Shown piece after piece: positions 1 through 6,147 of a stretch of 9,658 nucleotides of DNA; positions within the stretch are counted from its first letter, which is position 1, and each line of letters opens with the position of its first letter. Below the pieces are notes generated by a model that worked only from the letters and a program-made list of their open reading frames with translations, searched no databases and had not been told where the DNA came from. This DNA comes from Pedosphaera sp. (lineage in GTDB: Bacteria; Verrucomicrobiota; Verrucomicrobiia; Limisphaerales; SIAT01): positions 1 through 9,658 of the forward strand of contig SIAT01000059.1 of the NCBI GenBank assembly GCA_009691645.1. The letters are read 5' to 3'. The position numbers were made by a program, and so were the translations under genes.

Positions 1-1479
1 CTCGCGCAATCCCGTACGCAACCACGCCACCGCGAAAAATGCCACCAGCACCACCGTTCCCCAGCGCGCCGCACCCCAAGCGAGGCGGCGCCAGGAAAAT
101 GTGTTCAACGGCAGCGGCTCGGGGGCGCGCGCCTGCGAATAGGCGTCGGCCATTTCCCGCAAATCGGAACGGATCTGATCGTGCTCGGCTCGCAATTCCC
201 TAAACCGCGCCGGTCTAAAAAGGAGCCCGATCTGGCGCCACCAAGCTGGACTGGTGCGCTCCACGCGATACCAGTAATCCAAGGCCAAGAGGCCGGCGAA
301 CGGCATCCCAACCAGCGACGTCCACACCACCCACGGGAGGAAATAGCCGGCCATCCACCAAGCGTGGAACGCATACCATGCGGCGTAAATCGGCAGGCCC
401 AACCCGAAGCGGACCAGGGCAATCGTGGTTCGACCCGGTGCCTGCACCCGGCGCGCGACAAAGCGCGTCAGCAGGAAAGGCAGGAGATGGTACAAAGTGC
501 CGACCAGCACCAGCAACTTCCATAAGCCAAGGACCATGAACAACGCTTCACCCAGCAGCAGGAGGGCGAGCCAAATTCCCCGCCGGCGCAGGATCACGGA
601 ACGCGCCGTCAACCCTGCGGCGGCGAGCCGATCATTGCTTTGCTGGATTCGGCCGGCCATCGCCTCCGCGCGCGGGCGGTCGGTGTCCAGGAAATGATTC
701 ATCGCATCCGCCAAGCGTTTGCGCTGGCGCAACCGGGCGAACGGATTCTGGGCACTCGCGTCGGGCGGGGGCAGCAGGACCTCGAGGTCGTCCAAGATTG
801 GCTCCAGGGATGCTTCCTCCAAATGAACGACCAGTTCCTTGAGGCGGCGATCGATCTCGACCGAGAGCTGGCGGATGGCTTGCCGATCATCGCCAGATTG
901 GTTCACCAGCCAGGCGTTGACGTCCATTGGCTTGCCGACGCGAATCCAGACCGCACTGCGGAAGCGTTCTTTACTTTCGTAATTCAGTCCGATGGGGACA
1001 AGGTTGAGCGCCACCGCGCCCTCGCGGACGGCTTGGATGGCCATGCGCGCCGCACCCGACTTGACGTTCTCAACCCGCGCTGCATCGTGACTCTTGCCTT
1101 CGGGGAATATGCCGATGGCATCGCCTTGCTTGAGTTGCTCGGCGGCCACGGCCAGGGACGTCAAATTCCGCTTCACCAGCGAGGGGTCGTCGCTTCGCCG
1201 ATAGACTGGCACCATGCCGAGTGCGAGCAAGACCCGACCGAAGAGCGGGATCTGAAAGAGGGACGCCTTGGCCAGAAACCTCACCGGCCGGCGGGCGGCG
1301 ATGCCGACGAGCACGGCATCCAGCAACGAATTGGGATGGTTCGCTACCAGCAACAGCGGACCTTCCTCTGGCAAATTCTCGCCACCGGTAATCTCGATGT
1401 AGGGATAATAACGCCGCACGAATCCCCGCACTACCTTCCGTGCGAGGCGCCTGAAAATGGATGGCTTGGCTACGCCCAT
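1..1479 (-). CDS. PlsC-type lysophospholipid / glycerol-phosphate acyltransferase with C-terminal membrane region (partial, 3' end off the left edge)
   Basis: The frame is open from an ATG at 1479 to the window edge (493 codons, no stop), so the C-terminus is missing. It belongs to the PlsC/LPLAT acyltransferases, which move an acyl chain from acyl-ACP or acyl-CoA to a glycerophosphate or lysophospholipid at the membrane. Visible motifs are the catalytic NHPNSLLD (His48 to Asp54, the HX4D motif), GMVPVYRR near 88-95 (substrate-binding block), FPEG at 125-128 and VPIG near 161. The NHPNSLLDA form resembles the GPT2-like subgroup of long acyltransferases. After the catalytic domain come a charged, probably helical stretch (about 215-285) and hydrophobic segments near 301-330, 360-405 and 474-486, likely membrane-spanning or membrane-embedded. 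A purine-rich GGAGAG lies just upstream of the ATG and supports this start. The acyl acceptor cannot be told from sequence. Confidence 0.92.
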   Translation of the reverse strand, partial: MGVAKPSIFRRLARKVVRGFVRRYYPYIEITGGENLPEEGPLLLVANHPNSLLDAVLVGIAARRPVRFLAKASLFQIPLFGRVLLALGMVPVYRRSDDPSLVKRNLTSLAVAAEQLKQGDAIGIFPEGKSHDAARVENVKSGAARMAIQAVREGAVALNLVPIGLNYESKERFRSAVWIRVGKPMDVNAWLVNQSGDDRQAIRQLSVEIDRRLKELVVHLEEASLEPILDDLEVLLPPPDASAQNPFARLRQRKRLADAMNHFLDTDRPRAEAMAGRIQQSNDRLAAAGLTARSVILRRRGIWLALLLLGEALFMVLGLWKLLVLVGTLYHLLPFLLTRFVARRVQAPGRTTIALVRFGLGLPIYAAWYAFHAWWMAGYFLPWVVWTSLVGMPFAGLLALDYWYRVERTSPAWWRQIGLLFRPARFRELRAEHDQIRSDLREMADAYSQARAPEPLPLNTFSWRRLAWGAARWGTVVLVAFFAVAWLRTGLRE

Positions 1480-1746
1480 GTTCTCTCTCCGACCGTGCCG
1501 TCGGGGACGCCCAGTCTAGGTTTCGATAGTTTCGCAAAGTCCTCACCCGGTCCGCCAGCAGGGTCAATCCACGAACTGACAGAAATTTGCTTTCCGGACG
1601 CTGCGCGGTTCAGGGAGAATTGCGCCGTGTTCATGGCGGGCACCCTGCGCTTCCCGTCCCGCAAATCAACTCCCATTCCGATCCCCGCCGGGAAAGCCCC
1701 TCGCTAAATCCCCCAATATCCTTCCACAACGGCTCCAGGACGGCCT
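1480..1746. other. Gene-free spacer between the PAS gene and the acyltransferase gene
   Basis: No convincing gene is seen in this stretch. A 68-codon minus-strand frame (1470-1676) crosses it and runs into the acyltransferase start, but it has no recognisable domain. I see no clear intrinsic terminator after the PAS gene stop and no convincing -10/-35 pair, so the two genes may be co-transcribed or may have separate weak signals. Confidence 0.5.
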
Positions 1747-2220
1747 TTACCGCCTTCGCCCGAGGCGTGTGTGCGTGTACGTGGGGGAGGGGGTAAAATC
1801 TCGGCTTTTTCGAAAGGTTTTTCCCCAGTACGCACCGTCGAGCGATTGGAGCACCGCCGCCAAAAGCGCGCCTTCGGCTCCGGCGCGGCAGGCCAGTCCC
1901 AAGCGCAAAAACCCTTCAGCCGACTCCGAGCGCAGCGTGTGTGTGACGAGAAAGACCTCGAACCGGCGCCCAGCGCGGTTGCGGTTCGACAGCCTTCCTC
2001 GCCAACCGCCCGCGGCCGTCGCGCGATCGAGCCTGTGCAGAAATGTTTCGCTCACATCCTGCGGTGTGAGCAATCGCGGCAACCGACCGACGAGTTCGGG
2101 TTGCCGCCAGCCGTACACGCGTTCGAACGCGCGGTTGACGCGAACGAACCGGTTCTCGCGATCCGCCACCGAGACGGGGAAAGGGATTGCCTCAATATCC
2201 AGGGATAAGCCGCTGGGCAT
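1747..2220 (-). CDS. Small single-PAS-domain protein
   Basis: This predicted 157-residue protein consists almost entirely of one PAS fold. Residues about 8-50 read as the PAS core start (IPFPVSVADRENRFVRVNRAF, then YGWRQPELVGR, the usual helix after the N-R-AFE motif). Residues 72-115 give the later strands (GGWRGRLSNRNRAGRRFEV, then the LRLGLACRAG strand). PAS domains bind small ligands or mediate protein contacts in sensing. No kinase, GGDEF, HTH or other output domain follows. The last 25 or so residues (FTPSPTYTHTRLGRRR) are encoded by a low-complexity GT- and G-rich tract and look unlike a folded domain, so the C-terminus may be eroded or frameshifted. The ATG at 2220 is chosen because the PAS similarity begins just after it. 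There is no clear Shine-Dalgarno, and the frame stays open upstream to 2343, so the start is uncertain. Confidence 0.68.
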   Translation of the reverse strand: MPSGLSLDIEAIPFPVSVADRENRFVRVNRAFERVYGWRQPELVGRLPRLLTPQDVSETFLHRLDRATAAGGWRGRLSNRNRAGRRFEVFLVTHTLRSESAEGFLRLGLACRAGAEGALLAAVLQSLDGAYWGKTFRKSRDFTPSPTYTHTRLGRRR

Positions 2221-2435
2221 TTGCTGCGAAGGAGGCACGGGGATACAAGGCACCCTGTTGCACCGGTTATCAAGTCGCTCCAAACGGGTGCGCCGCGCTG
2301 TTTGGCCAAACCGCTCATTTACCGCAGAGCCACGGGGACGCAAAGAGGTGTTTCCCTTCAGACTCCGCGCCTCCGTGGGTCTGTGGCGGGGATTCGCGAC
2401 GATGGAATTTTCAAGCAGGCTTCAGAAAAAGAAAA
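2221..2435. other. Gene-free spacer upstream of the PAS gene
   Basis: This stretch between the PAS gene and the HU terminator holds the degenerate inverted repeat listed separately and a 12-bp perfect palindrome (GTTTGGCCAAAC, 2300-2311). Several frames are open through it, but none has a recognisable protein. Any promoter of the PAS gene would have to lie here; I see no strong consensus match. Confidence 0.5.
2322..2389. repeat. Degenerate inverted repeat, probably a dispersed intergenic element
   Basis: The left arm (2322-2346) contains CAGAGCCACGGGGACGC. The right arm (2363-2389) contains CTCCGTGGGTCTGTGG. The reverse complement of the right arm matches the left arm imperfectly (roughly three quarters of positions, with a small gap), with about 16 bases between. 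The wording (CTCCGCGCCTCCGTGGGTCTGTGGC) looks like the degenerate 'ccacggaggcacggag' words that recur between genes in many environmental bacterial genomes, but only one copy is in this window. Confidence 0.5.
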
Positions 2436-2460
2436 AGGCGCCCCGGAAACCGGGGCGCCT
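2436..2460 (-). terminator. Intrinsic terminator of the HU gene
   Basis: A perfect 11-bp stem (AGGCGCCCCGG paired with CCGGGGCGCCT) has a 3-nt loop. On the minus strand it is followed by a T-rich run (TTTTTCTTTTTC, about 2424-2435). It starts 17 bases after the HU stop codon, as expected for a Rho-independent terminator. Confidence 0.92.
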
Positions 2461-2477
2461 GTTTGAGAAAGACAGGA

Positions 2478-2765
2478 TTACTTCGTGCCGAGGATCGCGT
2501 CCTTGGCGGCCTTGGCAACGCGGAACTTCACGACGCGCTTGGCTTTGATGTGGATCGCTTCGCCGGTCGCGGGGTTGCGACCCATGCGCGCCTTGCGGTT
2601 CACGAGCACCAACTTGCCGAGGCCCGGCAGTGTGAAGGTGTTCTTGGCGTTCTTGTACGCGAGCGCGGCAATCTCTTCGAGAGCGTGGACGGCTTGCTTC
2701 TTGGTGACGCCAATCTTCTCAGCGAGAGCGGCGGCGGTCTGGGACTTGGTCAGGGCTTTGGCCAT
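2478..2765 (-). CDS. hup: HU-family nucleoid DNA-binding protein
   Basis: This 95-residue protein is the standard length for HU, a dimeric histone-like protein that bends DNA and compacts the nucleoid. The N-terminal helical dimerisation part (MAKALTKSQ to about residue 40) includes EKIGVTKKQAVHALEEI. The beta arm carries the HU/IHF signature GRNPATGE at 62-69, with Pro65 as the residue that wedges into DNA, followed by the basic IHIKAKRVVKFRV. The start at ATG 2765 is chosen because MAKALTKSQ is the normal HU N-terminus; an in-frame ATG at 2864 would add 33 residues without family similarity. There is no obvious Shine-Dalgarno. The gene is transcribed alone: it is divergent from the kinase operon and has its own strong terminator. 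Whether it is HU rather than IHF or another paralogue cannot be settled from sequence alone. Confidence 0.95.
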   Translation of the reverse strand: MAKALTKSQTAAALAEKIGVTKKQAVHALEEIAALAYKNAKNTFTLPGLGKLVLVNRKARMGRNPATGEAIHIKAKRVVKFRVAKAAKDAILGTK

Positions 2766-2955
2766 ATAGGTTGGTTGATTTAGGTTGTTGTCCGTTCCTT
2801 GTTTCGTCTTGCGACTTGGTGATATGTAATCCGCTCGCTCAACACGGTGCAAGTGAAAAAACATCTTTTACTCATATTTTTTCCATTTTTGAAAACCGCC
2901 GCCGACGCATGAACTGAACTTGACTTGCCGCACACGCCCCGCAACATACGCGAGC
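2766..2955. promoter_or_regulatory. AT-rich divergent intergenic region (HU gene / kinase operon)
   Basis: This is the only clearly AT-rich spacer in the window, with runs such as GTGAAAAAACATC and CATATTTTTTCC at about 2852-2890. It separates two divergently transcribed units, so both promoters should lie here. A weak minus-strand candidate for HU is TTGCAC (about 2847-2852) and TACATA (about 2823-2828) with 18 bases between. No convincing pair was found for the plus strand. The promoter placement is inferred from gene layout rather than from strong consensus. Confidence 0.45.
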
Positions 2956-3963
2956 GTGGAGAAAAAGGTCATTGATTGCGGCCTGCGCTACGAGATCGTC
3001 CGGCTCATCCACGCCGGCGGGATGGGCGTGGTGTACGAAGCCAAACAGTTCGGCGTGCGCGATTTCGTGAAGCGCGTGGCCATGAAACTCATCGGCGAGA
3101 AACATGCGCGCGACCCTGATTTCATGGAGGATTTCATCGGTGAAGCGCGGCTCGTCGCCGACTTGATCCACACCAACATCGTCCAGACCTATCACCTCGG
3201 ACAAGCGGACGGCAGCCTGTTCATCGTGATGGAATTGGTGAACGGCGTGAACCTCCAGCAGCTCCGCCAGCAGGCCGCCGATCAACGCGCGATTATCCCG
3301 CGCGAACTGGCCGTGCTCATCGCCAGCCGCGTCTGCCGCGGCCTCTCCTACGCCCACGCCAAATCCACCCCCGACGGGGCGCCGCTCCATCTGGTGCACC
3401 GCGACGTCTGCCCCAAGAACATCATGGTCTCCTTCGAAGGTGACGTGAAGCTGAGCGACTTCGGCGTGGCCAAAGCGCGCGGCTATCTGAAGAACGACGA
3501 CGCCGAAGTGCGCGCCGGCAAGGTGGATTACATGAGCCCCGAGCAGGCCGACTATCAACCCACCGACCCGCGCTCGGACATTTTCTCCACCGGCGTGGTG
3601 CTCGCCCAACTCCTCGTCGGCTACAACATCTTCCGCGCCGAAACTTCCGATGCCTGCATCGAGAACATCCGCAAACTGCCCATCCCCGACTTCCGCAAAC
3701 TCAGCAAACAGATTGACGACCGGTTGGACCACATTCTACAACGCGCCCTGCAACGGGATTTGAAACAGCGTTATCAGTCGGCCAGCGAAATGCTCTACGA
3801 CCTCGAGCACTACATCTACCACGCCGGCTACGGCCCGACCAACGAGACACTCGGCAAGTACGTGCGCGATCTCTACAACGGCAAGCCCGTCGCGGTGCGC
3901 ACTAGGAAATCCACCGGCATGCACACGATCCACACCCGCGTCCTCGTCAAAAAGAAGAAATGA
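2956..3963 (+). CDS. Soluble Ser/Thr protein kinase (PknB-like, Hanks type)
   Basis: This bacterial eukaryotic-like kinase transfers phosphate from ATP to Ser/Thr of target proteins. All core catalytic elements are present (numbering from TTG 2920): Gly loop GGMGVVY (33-39), VAMK with catalytic Lys56, helix-C Glu75, HRDVCPKN (160-167) with catalytic Asp162 and Asn167, DFG at 180-182, SPE at 206-208 and Asp220 of the F helix. It should therefore be active. Unlike PknB it has no membrane helix or PASTA/sensor part; after the kinase fold (to about 300) there is only a short basic tail ending VKKKK. No ATG is available: TTG 2920 gives 347 residues and GTG 2956 gives 335. I use GTG as the commoner initiator, but neither has a Shine-Dalgarno. 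Its stop overlaps the aguB start (ATGA), implying translational coupling. Its substrates are unknown. Confidence 0.94.
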   Translation: MEKKVIDCGLRYEIVRLIHAGGMGVVYEAKQFGVRDFVKRVAMKLIGEKHARDPDFMEDFIGEARLVADLIHTNIVQTYHLGQADGSLFIVMELVNGVNLQQLRQQAADQRAIIPRELAVLIASRVCRGLSYAHAKSTPDGAPLHLVHRDVCPKNIMVSFEGDVKLSDFGVAKARGYLKNDDAEVRAGKVDYMSPEQADYQPTDPRSDIFSTGVVLAQLLVGYNIFRAETSDACIENIRKLPIPDFRKLSKQIDDRLDHILQRALQRDLKQRYQSASEMLYDLEHYIYHAGYGPTNETLGKYVRDLYNGKPVAVRTRKSTGMHTIHTRVLVKKKK

Positions 3964-4850
3964 AACGCCGCAACACCACCGTCACCCTCGGCTTGCTCCA
4001 GCACGCCTGCTCCGAGAAACCCGAGGCCAACCTGAAGAAGACGCTCGCCGCCGCCGAGCGCGCGGCCAAGGACGGCGCGCAGATCATCTGCACTCAGGAA
4101 CTGTTCCGCTCGCAGTACTTCTGCCAGAGCGAGGACCACAAATACTTCGACCTCGCCGAACGCATTCCCGGACCGAGCACGCAGGCATTCCAGAAGCTCG
4201 CGAAGAAGTACAAGGTCGTCATCATCGCCTCGCTCTTCGAGAAACGCTCAGCGGGCCTTTATCACAACACCGCCGTCATCATTGACGCCGATGGTTCGCT
4301 GCTCGGCATCTACCGCAAGATGCACATTCCCGACGACCCGCTCTTCTACGAGAAATTTTATTTCACACCCGGCGACACCGGCTTCCGCACCTGGCAGACA
4401 AAGCACGGTAAGATCGGCGTGCTTATCTGCTGGGACCAATGGTATCCCGAAGCCGCGCGGCTCACCGCGATGCAGGGCGCGGAGATTCTTTTTTATCCGA
4501 CGGCCATCGGCTGGCATCCGAGCGAGAAAAAGGAATACGGCACGAACCAGCACGGCGCGTGGGAAACCATCCAGCGCAGCCACGCCGTGGCCAATGGCTG
4601 CTACGTGGCCTCGGTGAACCGCATCGGCCTCGAACGCCCCATCGGCGGCGATGGCCTCGAGTTCTGGGGACAAAGCTTCGTGGCCGGCACGAGCGGCCAG
4701 ATCCTCTCCAAAGCCAGCGTGAACAAAGAGGAAAACCTCCTCGTGCCAATCGACCTCGCGAAAGTGGATGTCACGCGCACTCACTGGCCCTTCCTGCGCG
4801 ACCGCCGCATCGACGCCTACGGCGGCATCACGCAGCGACTGCTGGATTGA
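3960..4850 (+). CDS. aguB: N-carbamoylputrescine amidase
   Basis: This cytoplasmic nitrilase-superfamily hydrolase converts N-carbamoylputrescine to putrescine, CO2 and ammonia, the last step of the agmatine route to polyamines. The 296 residues match the family length. The Glu-Lys-Cys triad is visible: Glu47 in CTQELF, Lys120 in YRKMHIPDD and Cys157 in LICWDQWYPEAAR. The block KMHIPDDPLFYEKFYFTPGD and the later AIGWHP, RSHAVANGCYVASVNRIG and FWGQSFVAG are characteristic of AguB rather than of other nitrilases. The ATG overlaps the kinase stop codon by four bases, with a weak purine stretch (AAGAAG) upstream. The stop shares one base with the gluQ start. Agmatine deiminase, its usual pathway partner, is not in the window. 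A related carbon-nitrogen hydrolase with another substrate is possible but less likely. Confidence 0.93.
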   Translation: MKRRNTTVTLGLLQHACSEKPEANLKKTLAAAERAAKDGAQIICTQELFRSQYFCQSEDHKYFDLAERIPGPSTQAFQKLAKKYKVVIIASLFEKRSAGLYHNTAVIIDADGSLLGIYRKMHIPDDPLFYEKFYFTPGDTGFRTWQTKHGKIGVLICWDQWYPEAARLTAMQGAEILFYPTAIGWHPSEKKEYGTNQHGAWETIQRSHAVANGCYVASVNRIGLERPIGGDGLEFWGQSFVAGTSGQILSKASVNKEENLLVPIDLAKVDVTRTHWPFLRDRRIDAYGGITQRLLD

Positions 4851-5704
4851 TGGCCACGCCCGCGATTCCCCCGCCCTACCGCGGCCGGCTTGCACCCTCG
4901 CCCACCGGCCATCTCCACCTCGGCCACGCGCGCACTTTTTGGACAGCACAACAGCGCGCACGCCGACAGAACGGCACGTTAATCCTGCGCATGGAAGACC
5001 TCGACGGGCCGCGCTGCAAACCGGAGTTCGCCCGCGCCGCCCTCGATGATCTGAAATGGCTCGGCTTCGAATGGAGTGAGGGACCGGACTGCGGCGGCCC
5101 TTTCGCATCCTACAATCAGAGCGAACGGATGATTCACTACCGCGCCGCGTTCGATCTGCTCAAGGCCGGCGGCTTCATCTATCCCTGCGCCTGCTCGCGC
5201 AAAGACATCCAGCAAGCCATCGCCGCGCCGCACGCGGAAGATGGTGAACCGATCTATCCCGGCACTTGTCGGAACAAAGTTCCATCAACCCTCAACCGCC
5301 AGCCATCCACTCAAGCGAACTGGCGGTTCCGCGTGATGGACGGCGAGGTGGTCGAATTCGTGGACGCACGGTGCGGTCCGCAGCGGTTCGTGGCCGGTCG
5401 TGACTTCGGCGATTTCCCCGTCTGGCGACACGACGATTTGCCGAGTTACCAACTCGCCGTGGTGATGGATGACGCCGTGATGAAAATCACCGAGGTGGTG
5501 CGCGGCGAGGATTTGTTGCTCTCCACCGCGAGGCAATTGCTCCTCTACCGCGCGCTGAATCTCACGCCGCCGGCGTTCTATCATTGCCCGCTGATGCGCG
5601 ATGAGAAGGGTGAACGCCTCGCCAAACGCCACGATGCGCTGAGCCTGCGAACATTGCGGGAACACGGCGCGGCACCGGAGGAAGTGCGCCGCGAGTGGGA
5701 TTGA
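4850..5704 (+). CDS. gluQ: Glutamyl-Q tRNA(Asp) synthetase (GluQRS)
   Basis: This paralogue of glutamyl-tRNA synthetase lacks the anticodon-binding domain. It attaches glutamate to the queuosine base at position 34 of tRNA(Asp). The 284 residues fit the family. Seen are the N-terminal GRLAPSPTGHLHLGHA (HIGH motif as HLGH, 23-26), RMEDLDGPR at 48-55 and the zinc-site pattern CAC (Cys113, Cys115), Tyr136 and Cys140 (IYPGTC), which distinguishes GluQRS from many GluRS. Also seen are VVRGEDLL (217-224) and LAKRHDALSL (258-266) in the KMSKS position. The ATG overlaps the last base of the aguB stop (TGATG); the longer upstream open frame is antisense-like noise within aguB. A short tract at residues 144-154 (PSTLNRQPST) is encoded by a TCAACC-like repetitive stretch. 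The gene converges on the pilin gene with 3 bp between stops and no terminator. Confidence 0.93.
   Translation: MATPAIPPPYRGRLAPSPTGHLHLGHARTFWTAQQRARRQNGTLILRMEDLDGPRCKPEFARAALDDLKWLGFEWSEGPDCGGPFASYNQSERMIHYRAAFDLLKAGGFIYPCACSRKDIQQAIAAPHAEDGEPIYPGTCRNKVPSTLNRQPSTQANWRFRVMDGEVVEFVDARCGPQRFVAGRDFGDFPVWRHDDLPSYQLAVVMDDAVMKITEVVRGEDLLLSTARQLLLYRALNLTPPAFYHCPLMRDEKGERLAKRHDALSLRTLREHGAAPEEVRREWD
5283..5314 (+). repeat. Degenerate TCAACC-type short repeat inside gluQ
   Basis: The tract reads CATCAACCCTCAACCGCC followed by AGCCATCCACTCAA, which is several imperfect copies of a CAACC/CATCAAC word. It encodes PSTLNRQPST, with the tripeptide PST twice, in the loop between the zinc-site Cys140 and the NWRFRV strand. 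It keeps the reading frame. Confidence 0.4.
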
Positions 5705-5707
5705 AAC

Positions 5708-6070
5708 TTACTTCGGCGCCTGCTCCGTGCTGTGCGAATGACCTTCGACGGAACACGTCGGCGGTTCCTTGAGCGACTTCACCACGTAGGTTCCACCTGC
5801 TGGGCAGAGCGGCACCATCTTGCCCTTGAGATACTCGGCGGCCTCCTCAAGTGTCACCGAGGCGGAGGAGGGCTTGCGATTCTCGACCGCCCAAAGCTGC
5901 ATCGCACCCTCGATGTTCTGGAGGTTGGCGATGCACACGTTGCGCTGGGCGATCTCGCGCGACTTGATTACGTTCGGCACCGCGACCGCCGCGAGCAGGC
6001 CGATAATCATCACCACGATCATAATCTCGACCAGTGTGAATCCCGCCTGTTTGGAAATCTGAATCTTCAT
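5708..6070 (-). CDS. Type IV pilin-like / pseudopilin protein with class III signal peptide
   Basis: This 120-residue protein begins with a short basic leader (MKIQISKQAG) and then FTLVEIMIVVMIIGLLAAVAVPNV. This is the classic prepilin signal, predicted to be cut by PilD-type peptidase after Gly10 and N-methylated on Phe11, with the conserved Glu at mature position 5. The hydrophobic helix serves as membrane anchor and assembly core. The rest is small: NVCIANLQNIEGAMQLWAVENRK, then a Cys/Gly/His-rich end (VPLCPAGGTYVV, PPTCSVEGHSH) with cysteines at 46, 89 and 106. Such small pseudopilins are very numerous in Verrucomicrobiota and related phyla, where their exact role (type II secretion pseudopilin or minor pilin) is mostly unproven. 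No other pilus or secretion gene is nearby, so it looks like an orphan. The ATG at 6070 is the only sensible start; no Shine-Dalgarno is evident. Confidence 0.92.
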   Translation of the reverse strand: MKIQISKQAGFTLVEIMIVVMIIGLLAAVAVPNVIKSREIAQRNVCIANLQNIEGAMQLWAVENRKPSSASVTLEEAAEYLKGKMVPLCPAGGTYVVKSLKEPPTCSVEGHSHSTEQAPK

Positions 6071-6089
6071 AATTCGTGATTAACATTAA

Positions 6090-6111
6090 GACAGGAACCG
6101 CATTTCCTGTC
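6090..6111 (-). promoter_or_regulatory. Hairpin between oppF and the pilin gene
   Basis: A perfect 8-bp stem (GACAGGAA with TTCCTGTC) has a 6-nt loop. On the minus strand it is followed by an AT-rich stretch (TTAATGTTAAT) but no true T run. It could be a weak terminator of the ABC operon or a hairpin in the 5' leader of the pilin gene, whose ATG lies 19 bases downstream. Confidence 0.5.
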
Positions 6112-6147
6112 CAATCCCCTTTTGGGACGGAAACCAGCGGTGAAAGG

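Noticed and set aside
1470..1676. A 68-codon minus-strand frame just upstream of the acyltransferase and overlapping its start
   Set aside because: No domain, no signal peptide and no supporting ribosome binding site; likely chance.
640..1707. A 355-codon open frame on the plus strand opposite the acyltransferase gene
   Set aside because: No recognisable domain, and it runs antisense to a gene with clear catalytic motifs; long antisense frames are common in GC-rich DNA.
2300..2311. Perfect 12-bp palindrome GTTTGGCCAAAC as an operator
   Set aside because: A palindrome of this length is expected a couple of times by chance in a window this size, and nothing else marks it as a binding site.
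2766..2864. In-frame N-terminal extension of HU starting at ATG 2864
   Set aside because: The 33 added residues have no family similarity and lie in the AT-rich promoter spacer; MAKALTKSQ is the normal HU start.
2872..3732. A 286-codon minus-strand frame opposite the kinase
   Set aside because: Composition is rich in His, Ala, Gly and Val as expected of an antisense shadow, and the kinase motifs on the other strand are unambiguous.
5705..5707. Possible bidirectional terminator between the converging gluQ and pilin genes
   Set aside because: Only three bases separate the stops, and no stem with a T run is seen around them.
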